Shown: one piece after another, positions 16,826 to 25,306 of the stretch | How the letters are laid out: each line of letters starts with the position of its first letter | Position numbering within the stretch: position 1 is the first letter of the stretch | Assembly (NCBI RefSeq): GCF_000612585.1 | Contig: NZ_JFCA01000025.1 | Coordinates: 1-64,000, forward strand | DNA length: 64,000 bases | Source of the DNA: Pseudomonas sp. CHM02 | Lineage (GTDB): Bacteria > Pseudomonadota > Gammaproteobacteria > Pseudomonadales > Pseudomonadaceae | Direction: 5' to 3' | The notes under the pieces: model-generated | The model's input: the letters and a program-made list of their open reading frames with translations, nothing else | Told to the model about the DNA's origin: nothing | Databases searched by the model: none | Translations under genes and position numbers: made by a program

Positions 16826-17470
16826 TCAGGGGTGATTGAACAAGGCCAACGACAGGTGTTCCGAATCAGCCAGGTACAGACTCATCGCCTCCCCTGCCGC
16901 CGGTCTATCCTGCTGGACCAGTAACCTATAAATCTCGCGATCACGCTCCAACCAAGGCGACTGGAAGCGTTGCTCATCGGGCGCGGCGCAAAACACCAGG
17001 CGTAACTGGGCGATCACCTGGGCAAAAAACTCATCGAACAAGGGACTGCGCATCAAGCTGACGATGTGTTGGTGAAACACCAGGCTGTGAGTCGCGACCG
17101 CACGCCAGTCTTCGCGCTCACGGGCCAGGGTGGTGGCGTCGATGGCGTTCTGCATGCGCTCGGATTGCTCCTCCGTCAGAGCGCCACTCTGGGCGATAGC
17201 CTGCAACTCCAGGGTGCGACGGACGACAAACAAATCACGCACTTCGTCCCGCGCCAACCGCCGAACCATTACCCCTTTGTTGCGTACGTAACGGGTCAAC
17301 CCTTCCTGGCCCAGCCGATGCAACGCCTCGCGAATCGTATTGCGCGAGGCGTTATAGGCTTTCACCAACTCCACTTCGACCAACGGCATTCCTGGCAACA
17401 GCCGCCCGCCGATGATGTCAGTGCGAAGCTCCAGGGCAATCTGGTCGGCTAAAGACAAACTGAGTGTCAT
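16826..17470 (-). CDS. GntR-family regulator, FCD subfamily
   Basis: The 214-residue repressor-type protein has an N-terminal winged helix (MTLSLSLADQIALELRTDI, then VEVELVKAYNASRNTIREAL and LGQEGLTRYVRNKGVMVRRL) and a helical FCD ligand-binding domain (RDLFVVRRTLELQAIAQSGA, HSLVFHQHIVSLMRSPLFDE). I chose the ATG at 17470, preceded by GTGAGGT. A longer frame to 17500 would overlap a perfect palindrome that is better explained as its operator. It is immediately upstream of the DUF1989 gene and divergent from a TetR gene. Confidence 0.88.
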   Translation of the reverse strand: MTLSLSLADQIALELRTDIIGGRLLPGMPLVEVELVKAYNASRNTIREALHRLGQEGLTRYVRNKGVMVRRLARDEVRDLFVVRRTLELQAIAQSGALTEEQSERMQNAIDATTLAREREDWRAVATHSLVFHQHIVSLMRSPLFDEFFAQVIAQLRLVFCAAPDEQRFQSPWLERDREIYRLLVQQDRPAAGEAMSLYLADSEHLSLALFNHP

Positions 17471-17481
17471 GTCTACCTCAC

Positions 17482-17496
17482 GATTGTTGAACAATC
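17482..17496. promoter_or_regulatory. Perfect 15-bp palindrome, likely operator of the GntR gene
   Basis: GATTGTTGAACAATC is a perfect palindrome about a central G, 12 bases upstream of the GntR start codon. Short palindromes of the type TTGT-N-ACAA are common targets of FCD-type GntR proteins, so autoregulation is the simplest reading. Confidence 0.55.
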
Positions 17497-17602
17497 CCAT
17501 GCGTAGAGGTAATCACTTTTCATGCCAAACGCCAGCGCGTAGACCACGCGTGTAAAACTATTCAAGTTGGTTAAAATGCCAGCCTGTCACCGAGGCCGAC
17601 CT

Positions 17603-18181
17603 ATGCGTTACTCATCCGACCACAAAGCCCAGACCCACCAACGCATCATCAAGGAAGCCTCCGTACGCTTTCGCCGCGACGGCATCGGCGCCACCGGCTT
17701 GCAGCCGTTGATGAAAGCGCTGAACCTGACGCACGGCGGCTTCTACGCGCATTTCAAATCCAAAGATGAACTGGTCGAAAAATCCCTGCAGACCGCAGCC
17801 ACCGAGCTGGATGCACATTGCAAAATGTTGTTCAGCCAGGAACGGCCGCTGGAAGCATTCATCGATAGTTATCTGTCGGAATGGCACCTGAGCTCGCCGG
17901 GTGAAGGCTGCCCATTGCCGACCATGTCCTCCGAACTCGGGCTCAGAGGCCAGCACAGCAAGACGACGGATGCGGTACTCGACGCTCGGGTCCAACAGAT
18001 TGAAACGGCTTTGGCAGATGGCCGGGGTGACGCACAGGGCTTGGTGATGATGTCGACCCTGGTAGGGGCCTTGGTACTCGCCCGAAGTGTCGAGGACAAG
18101 GCACTCGCCATGCGAATCATGGAGGTGGTGCGAGACAGCTTGAAAACCCAGGTTTCAGAAGATGAAAAAGCCGGTCAGTGA
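17603..18181 (+). CDS. TetR/AcrR-family transcriptional regulator
   Basis: The 192-residue protein has a canonical TetR N-terminal DNA-binding domain: HQRIIKEASVRFRRDGIGAT, then LMKALNLTHGGFYAHFKSKDELV. The C-terminal helical ligand domain contains PTMSSELGLRGQ and VGALVLARSVEDKALA, resembling the C-terminal domain of a subgroup of TetR regulators. The ATG at 17603 begins MRYSSDHKAQ and is preferred over an upstream start at 17567. It is divergent from the GntR gene. No efflux or enzyme gene follows on its strand, so its target is unclear. Confidence 0.88.
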   Translation: MRYSSDHKAQTHQRIIKEASVRFRRDGIGATGLQPLMKALNLTHGGFYAHFKSKDELVEKSLQTAATELDAHCKMLFSQERPLEAFIDSYLSEWHLSSPGEGCPLPTMSSELGLRGQHSKTTDAVLDARVQQIETALADGRGDAQGLVMMSTLVGALVLARSVEDKALAMRIMEVVRDSLKTQVSEDEKAGQ

Positions 18182-18200
18182 CCGGCCTCCCCTGGTTGGC

Positions 18201-18533
18201 TTAGTTTATTACAAGCCGATCGCGGTTCTTCTCCAGCAACGCCTTACCGATCCCCTTCACCTCCAACAACTCATCCACCGCCGTGAACGGTCCATTGCTT
18301 TCGCGGTAGGCAACGATCGCCTTGGCTTTGGCAGCACCGATGCCGAACAGGTCGCGGCGCAGGGTTTCGGCGTCGGCAGCGTTCAGGTTGACCTTGGCGG
18401 ATTGCTCGGCCTTGGTCATCTGGGCGGTGATCGGGGCTGGGGCTTCGGGCTTGATGGAAGGGGCTGCGGTGGCGGTGACTGAGAGGGTGGTGAGGAAGGC
18501 GAAGATTAGGGAGGTGAGGTAGGTGTTTTGCAT
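18201..18533 (-). CDS. ComEA-like helix-hairpin-helix protein
   Basis: The 110-residue protein has an N-terminal signal peptide (MQNTYLTSLIFAFLTTLSVT with a likely cut after TAAA) and then a tandem helix-hairpin-helix domain: VNLNAADAETL, FGIGAAKAKAIVAYR, VDELLEVKGIGKALLEKNRDRL. This is the ComEA architecture of periplasmic double-stranded DNA binding. In Pseudomonas this gene marks the far end of the O-antigen locus beyond wbpM, which fits its location here. A role in DNA uptake is inferred from the family. Confidence 0.9.
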   Translation of the reverse strand: MQNTYLTSLIFAFLTTLSVTATAAPSIKPEAPAPITAQMTKAEQSAKVNLNAADAETLRRDLFGIGAAKAKAIVAYRESNGPFTAVDELLEVKGIGKALLEKNRDRLVIN

Positions 18534-18560
18534 TGGTGACGCTCCATGACATTGGTAAGA

Positions 18561-18589
18561 GAAAAGCAGCTTTTCCGAAGCTGCTTTTC
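18561..18589 (-). terminator. Hairpin with short U-run upstream of comEA
   Basis: GAAAAGCAGC and GCTGCTTTTC form a ten-base perfect stem with a nine-base loop. On the minus strand it ends in GCTGCTTTTCTCTT, like a factor-independent terminator, and on the plus strand it ends in TTTT. It would insulate comEA from transcripts entering from the O-antigen side. Confidence 0.5.
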
Positions 18590-19524
18590 CACGTTAGATG
18601 AAACTTCAACCAAGTCAAAAAACCTCATGTCACAAAGCATGAACTCGTAGATAATTCCGTTTTGAACAAAACTTTCAAGCGAGCGAGACACTTCGCTTAA
18701 TTTGACCAAATATATAATTATCAAACCCGATGTGTATCGAAGCAGCCGCATGTGCCTACCGCATCTGCACGGCCACCACTTGATGGATAAGCGAGCGTTT
18801 GGAAAGGCCCTGATTACTTAACGATGCGCTTTATATGTGAAGCAGCGAAAAGGCTACTCCGCCTATCTTACGAAAGCCTTGTGCCTACCACCCTACGTGC
18901 TCCTACTCATTTCCGAGCGACTCATAGCCCCCCCGGAGAGTGAGGGCTTTATGCTATCAAGGTGGGATAGCAGCGTGGTATGGCACTCGATACCGTCGAG
19001 CCACGAAGGCTTGGCCTACGCGCAGTGGCAGAAACGGAACTACGCAGGACATCTGGTCCGATTGAACCGTTCACTGGGGATAGTGGCATCTGGTATATTG
19101 CGCGACTTGAATGCACGCAGGCCAAAGCTGGCAAAACGAATTTTGAGCGCTAGGGATAACCTCGCGGTTGATTGCCCCGGCCATAGGCGCCTTGCAGGAT
19201 CGTCGAATTAGTGGTCCCGAATGATGTCGCCGTTAACGTCTTTTATCGCCCTTCATGATGAGTATCGACTGCGCAAGCGACTCATGAAAGGTGTCAACCC
19301 GCAGGAGGCCCCAGCAGTTCACTGTCACGCGAGCCTGATCGCTAGCTGGAGGGCCGCCGCCGATTCCATTCCAAAGCGGGACAAATGGCTAAACTTTACG
19401 TGTACCTCGGGACCGCTTCGCGTAATGTGGAAATTTCGAGATCTGCTTGAGAAAACACTGAATGCCCTAAACGCGATTCTTATTTATTTTTAGTTAAATT
19501 TATTGCAGATGGTGGATGAGGAAG
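18590..19524. other. Orphan AT-rich segment without a recognisable gene
   Basis: About 930 bases lie between the comEA hairpin and the first sugar-biosynthesis gene. Two plus-strand open frames occur (GTG at 18837 to 19211, 124 codons; ATG at 19221 to 19493, 90 codons), separated by only nine bases. Their codon use is unlike the neighbouring housekeeping genes (frequent AGG and ATA), no convincing ribosome sites precede them, and neither translation resembles a family I know. They may be remnants of a displaced gene or accidental frames. No inverted-repeat ends or transposase motifs were seen. Confidence 0.4.
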
Positions 19525-19935
19525 ATGAGCTTAATTAAATGGATTGACTTTCCTAGTTTAGGTGATGAAAGAGGAGGATTGGTAGCTCTCGAGATCGGCA
19601 TGGAAAAAGCAATCCCTTTTGATATAAAACGTGTCTACTACATTTACCACACTGCAAAAGATGTTAGCCGTGGATTTCACGCGCACCGCAACTTAAAGCA
19701 AGTTGCTATTTGCGTCATGGGAAAACTTAGAATGGTCCTTGACAATGGACTAGTACGCGAAGAGTTGTGGATGGAAAACCCTACCAAAGGCATATTGATT
19801 GAGAGCATGGTATGGCGAGAAATGCACGATTTTAGTGACGACTGCATTCTTTTAGTTCTGGCTAGCGAGCACTATGATGAGTCGGACTATATTCGCAACT
19901 ATGAATATTTTATAGAGGCTGCGAAAAATGGCTAA
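19525..19935 (+). CDS. fdtA: dTDP-4-keto-6-deoxyhexose 3,4-ketoisomerase (FdtA/QdtA, WxcM-like cupin)
   Basis: The 136-residue single-domain cupin begins [23 protein letters not shown], close to FdtA/QdtA proteins, and has the active-site segment [21 protein letters not shown] with the paired histidines used in 3,4-keto isomerisation of dTDP-4-keto-6-deoxyglucose. It is the first of three overlapping genes that together make a dTDP-3-acetamido-3,6-dideoxyhexose for the O-antigen. Sequence alone does not tell me whether the product is the galacto (Fuc3NAc) or gluco (Qui3NAc) isomer, so the symbol is provisional. An ATG at 19516 is an alternative start. Confidence 0.82.
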   Translation: MSLIKWIDFPSLGDERGGLVALEIGMEKAIPFDIKRVYYIYHTAKDVSRGFHAHRNLKQVAICVMGKLRMVLDNGLVREELWMENPTKGILIESMVWREMHDFSDDCILLVLASEHYDESDYIRNYEYFIEAAKNG

Positions 19936-20392
19936 GATTCACTCGCTAGCGGACGTCAAAAGTAAAAATATCGGAGTTGACACCCGAATTTGGCAATTCA
20001 GTATTGTTTTTGAAGGTGCAACCATCGGCAGTAACTGCAATATCTGCGCGCATACCTTAATCGAAAGTGATGTGGTGATTGGTAATAACGTCACCATAAA
20101 ATCAGGTGTTTTTTTGTGGGACGGCACTCGCATTGAGGACGACGTCTTTATTGGTCCAAATGCTACCTTCACAAATGACCCCATGCCGAGATCTAAGATT
20201 TACCCCAAAACTTTTACAGGCATTACAATTATGAAGGGGGCGAGCATTGGTGCCAATGCCACACTACTGCCAGGTGTCACGATAGGAGCCTACGCAATGG
20301 TGGGTGCGGGCGCTGTTGTAACAAAAAACGTTCCAATTCGGGCGGTCGTCATTGGCAACCCCGCGAAAGTCATCAGGTATATCGAACAATGA
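19928..20392 (+). CDS. fdtC: Hexapeptide-repeat sugar N-acetyltransferase (FdtC/QdtC-like)
   Basis: The 154-residue protein is built from left-handed beta-helix hexapeptides ([57 protein letters not shown]), ending [12 protein letters not shown]. FdtC/QdtC enzymes acetylate the 3-amino group of dTDP-3-amino-3,6-dideoxyhexose with acetyl-CoA. It overlaps the isomerase gene by eight bases, and its TGA overlaps the ATG of the transaminase gene, so the three are translationally coupled. The assignment rests on the fold plus this context. Confidence 0.82.
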   Translation: MAKIHSLADVKSKNIGVDTRIWQFSIVFEGATIGSNCNICAHTLIESDVVIGNNVTIKSGVFLWDGTRIEDDVFIGPNATFTNDPMPRSKIYPKTFTGITIMKGASIGANATLLPGVTIGAYAMVGAGAVVTKNVPIRAVVIGNPAKVIRYIEQ

Positions 20393-21513
20393 TTAGCTTT
20401 CTCGACTTAAAGAAAATCAACGCCATGATGCGTGAAGAATTAATTGAATCTTGCACTCGAGTTATTGATTCAGGTTGGTTTATTGGCGGCAATGAGCTGT
20501 CCAAGTTTGAAGCACAATTTTCTACTTATACACAAAGCCGCCACTGCATCGGTGTTGCGAATGGTCTCGACGCACTAAGCCTGACACTGCGCGCGTGGAA
20601 GGAGCTCGGCAAGCTCAAGGAAGGGGATGAGGTTATCGTCCCAGCCAACACCTATATTGCAAGTATTCTTGCCATTACAGAAAATCGGTTGATCCCGGTT
20701 TTGGTAGAGCCGGATGCAGCGACGTACAATTTGAACCCACAGCTTGTTGAAGCCGCTATCACACCCAGAACACGGGTAATCATGGCGGTGCACCTGTATG
20801 GGCAGCTCTGCGATATGCCAGCGTTGACGTCGTTGGCGAAACGAAACAACCTCCTTGTATTGGAAGACTCAGCCCAGGCACACGGCGCCCGTCAGGGTGG
20901 ACGCTGCGCAGGGAGCTTGGGGGATGCTTCCGGATTCAGCTTTTACCCTGGTAAAAACCTCGGGGCCTTGGGCGATGCAGGAGCGATCACTACTGACGAT
21001 GATGAACTTGCCAATACTCTGAGAGCACTGCGGAATTATGGCTCGCACGAGAAATATAAGAATCTCTATCAAGGCGTAAACAGCCGCCTCGACGAAATCC
21101 AGGCTGCTATGCTGAGTGTCAAACTCAAATACTTAGATGATCAAACAAAAGCTCGCAGAGATGTCGCCCAGCAATATATGGAAGGTATCCACAACCCTTG
21201 GATAACACTGCCGTTGGCTGCAGGCACGCCCGTGCCATCCCTTGAAAGTCATGTATGGCATATATTTGTGGTTCGATGCGATCGACGTGACGAGTTGCAG
21301 CAATATCTACTCGAACAACAGATTCAAACGATCATCCATTACCCTATTCCAGCACACCAACAACTGGCCTACAAGCAGTGGGACTCCCGTAGCTACCCTC
21401 TGACCGAGGCGATACATAAACAAGTACTGAGCCTGCCGATAAGCCCTGTCATGACCGCGTCAGAAGTTGAACGTATCATTACAGCCGTCAATAATTTCGC
21501 GTGCGAAGTGTGA
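20389..21513 (+). CDS. fdtB: dTDP-3-amino-3,6-dideoxyhexose transaminase (FdtB/QdtB, DegT family)
   Basis: The 374-residue PLP enzyme of the DegT/DnrJ/EryC1/StrS family has the N-terminal [11 protein letters not shown], the cofactor region [15 protein letters not shown], the Schiff-base lysine in [16 protein letters not shown] and the [12 protein letters not shown] helix. It would transfer an amino group from glutamate to C3 of the 3-keto sugar made by FdtA. Length matches the family. It is followed four bases later by the exporter gene in the same transcript. Confidence 0.88.
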   Translation: MISFLDLKKINAMMREELIESCTRVIDSGWFIGGNELSKFEAQFSTYTQSRHCIGVANGLDALSLTLRAWKELGKLKEGDEVIVPANTYIASILAITENRLIPVLVEPDAATYNLNPQLVEAAITPRTRVIMAVHLYGQLCDMPALTSLAKRNNLLVLEDSAQAHGARQGGRCAGSLGDASGFSFYPGKNLGALGDAGAITTDDDELANTLRALRNYGSHEKYKNLYQGVNSRLDEIQAAMLSVKLKYLDDQTKARRDVAQQYMEGIHNPWITLPLAAGTPVPSLESHVWHIFVVRCDRRDELQQYLLEQQIQTIIHYPIPAHQQLAYKQWDSRSYPLTEAIHKQVLSLPISPVMTASEVERIITAVNNFACEV

Positions 21514-21517
21514 ACTG

Positions 21518-23290
21518 ATGATTACATCGTTAATACGACTCTGGAAGCGCCTGTCACTCAAGAGGAAGGTACAACTATCTATCATCCTTATGCTCATGAT
21601 CATTGCGTCGTTCGCCGAAGTGCTTAGTATTGGCGCGATAGTGCCATTTCTGGCGGTTCTGATCAATCCAGCAAAGCTAATGGATCAACCTCTTGCAAGT
21701 AGCATGCTCGCCACGCTTGGTATCACGCAAGCTGACGGACTGCTTCTGCCCCTCACGGTCATTTTCGCGCTGGCAGCTATTGTGTCCGGAGTCAGTAGAT
21801 TTGTTTTGATGTGGGCACAGAATCGCTTCAGCTCCGCCGTGGGTAGCGATTTGGCTGGAGGCATATACAAGGCCGTCATCCATCAACCTTATAGCATGCA
21901 CCTGTCGCGAAATAGCAGTGAGGTTGTCACCGCTATCTTCAACAAAGTTGATATTGTTGTCCGCGAGTTCCTCATCCCCACGTTGACGATTGCCAGCTCG
22001 GCTTTCATGATGGTTGCGATACTTATCATCGTTCTGGCCATTGACCCAATTGTTGCGTTCCTTGCTTTTGCCAGCTTTGGCAGCGTTTACCTCTCAGTCA
22101 TTTTTGCCACAAAAAAACAGCTAGGCAAAGACAGCCTAGAGGTGAGCTTGAGCTCGGATAAGCTTTTGAAGTTGCTGAACGAAAGTCTCGAAGGGATTCG
22201 TGATGTCATCATTGACTCTTCTCAGTTGACCTATCGCAAGGACTTCGAAGCTGCCGATTCAAAATTGCGCAGGGCCAAAGCCAACATCCAAATTATCGCG
22301 AACGCGCCACGCTATACGATCGAATCGTTTGGCATGTTAATGGTTGCGGTCTTTGCTTATTGGCTGGCGCAGCAACCGGGAGGTTTACTAGCCTCTATAC
22401 CAATGCTGGGAGCATTGGCCCTTGCAGCGCAACGTTTATTGCCAGTATTGCAGCAGTCCTATGCAGCGTGGGCCTGCATTAGAGGCGCACATGATTCGTT
22501 GCTGGATGTACTCAACCTTCTTCCAGAGACAGATGTTCAACTCGATACAGACACGCCCAGGACCCATCAACCATTCAATGAATCGCTGTCACTCAACACT
22601 GTGTCTTTCCGTTATGGCGATAATGGACCGTGGGTGCTGAAGGACATCAATCTCAACATCCCTAAAGGTGGACGCATCGGATTGGTCGGCGCAACAGGAA
22701 GTGGTAAAAGCACACTACTCGACATGCTGATGGGTTTGCTGACTCCGACCGAAGGTACTTTCTTGGTCGATAACGAGCAGATTACAACCGCCAATTGCCG
22801 CAACTGGCAGGCCAACATAGCACATGTACCTCAACTTATATTTCTTTCCGACGCCTCTGTAGCCGAGAACATCGCTTTTGGAATACCGCGCCAAGATATT
22901 GATTTTGAACGTGTTCGAAGGGCGGCCGAGAAAGCTCAAATGGCGGAAGTTATTGAAGCTTGGGCTAATGGCTATGACACACCGGTAGGGGAAAGAGGCG
23001 TTTTTCTATCCGGCGGACAGCGTCAACGTATCGCAATTGCCAGAGCCTTTTATAAAGAAGCAAAAGTTATCGTCCTAGATGAAGCGACAAGCGCGCTTGA
23101 CAGTAAAACCGAGCTTGAGGTCATGCGAGCGGTGGAGGGGTTGGGAGACGAAATAACATTGGTTGTTATTGCTCATCGACTCAACACCCTCAGGGGCTGT
23201 GACATGGTTGTCGAAATAGAGAACGGCGTGATCGTGAAGAGCGGATCCTACGAGTCCCTGTGCAGCGATAAATTGAAACAGTCTGTGTGA
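21518..23290 (+). CDS. ABC transporter with fused membrane and ATPase domains (PglK-like flippase candidate)
   Basis: The 590-residue half-transporter has six predicted membrane helices (about residues 20-310) and a C-terminal nucleotide-binding domain with Walker A GATGSGKSTLLD, Q-loop, signature LSGGQRQRIAIARAF and Walker B VIVLDEATSALDS. The opening LKRKVQLSIILMLMIIASFAEVLSIG is typical of PglK-like lipid-linked oligosaccharide flippases. No Wzx-type exporter is encoded in this locus, so this protein is the obvious candidate to translocate the undecaprenyl-linked O-unit. The ATG at 21518 follows the transaminase stop codon by four bases. Confidence 0.88.
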   Translation: MITSLIRLWKRLSLKRKVQLSIILMLMIIASFAEVLSIGAIVPFLAVLINPAKLMDQPLASSMLATLGITQADGLLLPLTVIFALAAIVSGVSRFVLMWAQNRFSSAVGSDLAGGIYKAVIHQPYSMHLSRNSSEVVTAIFNKVDIVVREFLIPTLTIASSAFMMVAILIIVLAIDPIVAFLAFASFGSVYLSVIFATKKQLGKDSLEVSLSSDKLLKLLNESLEGIRDVIIDSSQLTYRKDFEAADSKLRRAKANIQIIANAPRYTIESFGMLMVAVFAYWLAQQPGGLLASIPMLGALALAAQRLLPVLQQSYAAWACIRGAHDSLLDVLNLLPETDVQLDTDTPRTHQPFNESLSLNTVSFRYGDNGPWVLKDINLNIPKGGRIGLVGATGSGKSTLLDMLMGLLTPTEGTFLVDNEQITTANCRNWQANIAHVPQLIFLSDASVAENIAFGIPRQDIDFERVRRAAEKAQMAEVIEAWANGYDTPVGERGVFLSGGQRQRIAIARAFYKEAKVIVLDEATSALDSKTELEVMRAVEGLGDEITLVVIAHRLNTLRGCDMVVEIENGVIVKSGSYESLCSDKLKQSV

Positions 23291-23323
23291 GCACTGACTC
23301 CTCGATGATAGGCCTTTAATTTT

Positions 23324-24208
23324 ATGAGTCACAATGCTCCCCCGACAAATAAAAAAGATTGCACTATAATTATAAATTCATGTGACAACTATGAAGATGT
23401 ATGGCTGCCGTTTTTTAGTGCATTCAAGGATATGTGGCCGGATTGCGACTGCAAGATTATCTTGAACACCGAGCACAAAAACTTCAGCTTTGAAGGGCTG
23501 CAAATAGTCACGTTAAACCTCAGCCCAGCTGAAGGGAAAAAGCCATGGGGATGGCGGCTTCGTAGAGCGTTATCCTTAGTGGATACCGAATTCGTGATTG
23601 CACTATTCGACGACTTTATCTTAGAAGCACCGGTCAATAAGAAAAAACTATTCCGCTGCATTCAGGAAATGAAGAACAACAACAAAATAAGTGTTTTTTA
23701 TTTTAATAATATTCCAGGCAACAATAGCGTCGAACCAAAATATGACGGATTTGAATTAATCGGTAAGAGAAACGACTACCGATTAAATTCAGCGCCAGCC
23801 GTATGGCAGACCCGGGAACTTTTAAATTTTACGGGAGAGCTAGACTCGCCCTGGGCTTGGGAGTTTTTTGGCAGTGCGCGGACCTACAGCGGCGACAACG
23901 AATTTTATTGTGCCCAAATAGCCAAGGAAGATACCTTCGTCTACAACTATAAAATGGGCGGTGCGATACGCAGGGGCAAGTGGGTTTCGAGTGTCATAAC
24001 TCCCGCCCTGAAGAAATACAATCTCAGCCTTGATCTTACGCTGAGGGGGATCGCCAGCGAATCGTTATCGGACGGTAAATATAGCTTAAAGTGGAAAGTG
24101 GATTTCTTCTTATTGGGTTTCAAGGTGATTGGATTCGCCGCCTTCATTTTTCTCTACAGAGTCTTAGTCAAAAAGCTGTTCAAACGCTTTCAAAGGTATA
24201 TTGCATGA
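23324..24208 (+). CDS. Putative glycosyltransferase of the O-antigen locus
   Basis: The 294-residue protein begins with a Rossmann-like strand (CTIIINSCDNYEDVWLPFF) and has FVIALFDDFILEAPV near residue 90, a DDF motif resembling the metal-binding DXD of GT-A glycosyltransferases. An EFYCAQIAKED segment and a hydrophobic C-terminal stretch (LLGFKVIGFAAFIFLYRVL) suggest membrane association. I do not recognise a characterised homologue or the transferred sugar. Its TGA overlaps the ATG of the next glycosyltransferase gene, which supports a shared role in O-unit assembly. Confidence 0.65.
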   Translation: MSHNAPPTNKKDCTIIINSCDNYEDVWLPFFSAFKDMWPDCDCKIILNTEHKNFSFEGLQIVTLNLSPAEGKKPWGWRLRRALSLVDTEFVIALFDDFILEAPVNKKKLFRCIQEMKNNNKISVFYFNNIPGNNSVEPKYDGFELIGKRNDYRLNSAPAVWQTRELLNFTGELDSPWAWEFFGSARTYSGDNEFYCAQIAKEDTFVYNYKMGGAIRRGKWVSSVITPALKKYNLSLDLTLRGIASESLSDGKYSLKWKVDFFLLGFKVIGFAAFIFLYRVLVKKLFKRFQRYIA

Positions 24209-25215
24209 TCAAGGAAAATTTCACTTTTGCGATTCTAACGTACAACCACGAATCGTACATAATTGAACACCTTGAAAGCATAAGGTATTTGATAAAAAAT
24301 TATGGGTCTAGGTATAAAGTTAACTTGATTCTGGCAGATGACGGTTCTCGAGACCGAACTATTGAATTGGCAAATCAATGGCTATTGGTGCACGGAGCAG
24401 TGTTTTCCGACATCACGGTCTTGGCTGACGGCTCGAATCGCGGTACCTGCTTTAACTACACACGTCTATGGGCGCTGATCGAAGGCGACCGCTTTAAAAT
24501 AACGGCTGGCGACGATGTCTACTCGTGCGTCAATATCTTTGAAGAAGTTGAACGCTTAAAACACAACGACTTTTTCTCAGGTTTACCGCTACTGTTAATC
24601 GACGGAAACCTCGGCAATTCACGCTCTACTATTTTCCACATTTTAGCGACAGACGTGATCTATAAAGGGAAAAAGCTAATAGAGCGCCTAAAAGGGATCA
24701 GCAGTATCAACACGCCAAATTTATTCTGCAACAAAAAATTCCTGCAAGACAAAAATCTGTTCGATTTTATAAACAGCTACAGTGTGACTGAAGATTTTCC
24801 TATGATGGTAAAAATCGCACACTCCTACGACAACATTAATTTCGTACAAACTAAAGAAGTATATGTTTACTACAGGCGCACCTCAGGTTCGACTTACCTA
24901 ATTCGCGGCTCTGACTTCGAAAAAGACAAATTGAAAGCATTTGAATACATGCTTTCAAACGAAAAAAACTGGCTAGACCGAATTATCCTGAAGAATAGAA
25001 TTTACTGCTACAAACTTGACAATACACTTCTAAAAAAACTGCTGAACATTGGATACTACTCGTACCTATTAAAGTTAACGGCAAATGCGTTCACAATCGC
25101 GAAGGCCTGTTCGGAATCACCCTCGGCGACGCAGGCACACCAAGCGCATTACGATCTTATTGCAAAAAACGCAAACACCTTCTTGGACAGCGTGCAAAAT
25201 AAAAAAACCACATAG
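24205..25215 (+). CDS. Family 2 glycosyltransferase
   Basis: The 336-residue protein starts MIKENFTFAILTYNHESYII, the classical GT2 opening, with ILADDGSRDRTIELANQW at about residues 45-62 and ITAGDDVYSCVNIFEE containing the GDD metal motif. It is a cytoplasmic-face inverting transferase that probably adds one sugar to the O-unit; donor and acceptor are unknown. The ATG at 24205 overlaps the previous stop codon (ATGA). Upstream in-frame codons exist but would extend into the preceding gene. Composition is AT-rich. Confidence 0.85.
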   Translation: MIKENFTFAILTYNHESYIIEHLESIRYLIKNYGSRYKVNLILADDGSRDRTIELANQWLLVHGAVFSDITVLADGSNRGTCFNYTRLWALIEGDRFKITAGDDVYSCVNIFEEVERLKHNDFFSGLPLLLIDGNLGNSRSTIFHILATDVIYKGKKLIERLKGISSINTPNLFCNKKFLQDKNLFDFINSYSVTEDFPMMVKIAHSYDNINFVQTKEVYVYYRRTSGSTYLIRGSDFEKDKLKAFEYMLSNEKNWLDRIILKNRIYCYKLDNTLLKKLLNIGYYSYLLKLTANAFTIAKACSESPSATQAHQAHYDLIAKNANTFLDSVQNKKTT

Positions 25216-25306
25216 TCAAACAATTTCATTACCACTGTAAAAATGCAGAAGAAACACCGTTATTGCACTGTAAGGCAGAGCAACACTATCTTTAAGGAGT
25301 TGAAGA

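Noticed and set aside
18506..18751. 81-codon minus-strand open frame upstream of comEA
   Set aside because: It runs through a terminator-like hairpin and into the start of comEA, lacks a ribosome site and has no family resemblance.
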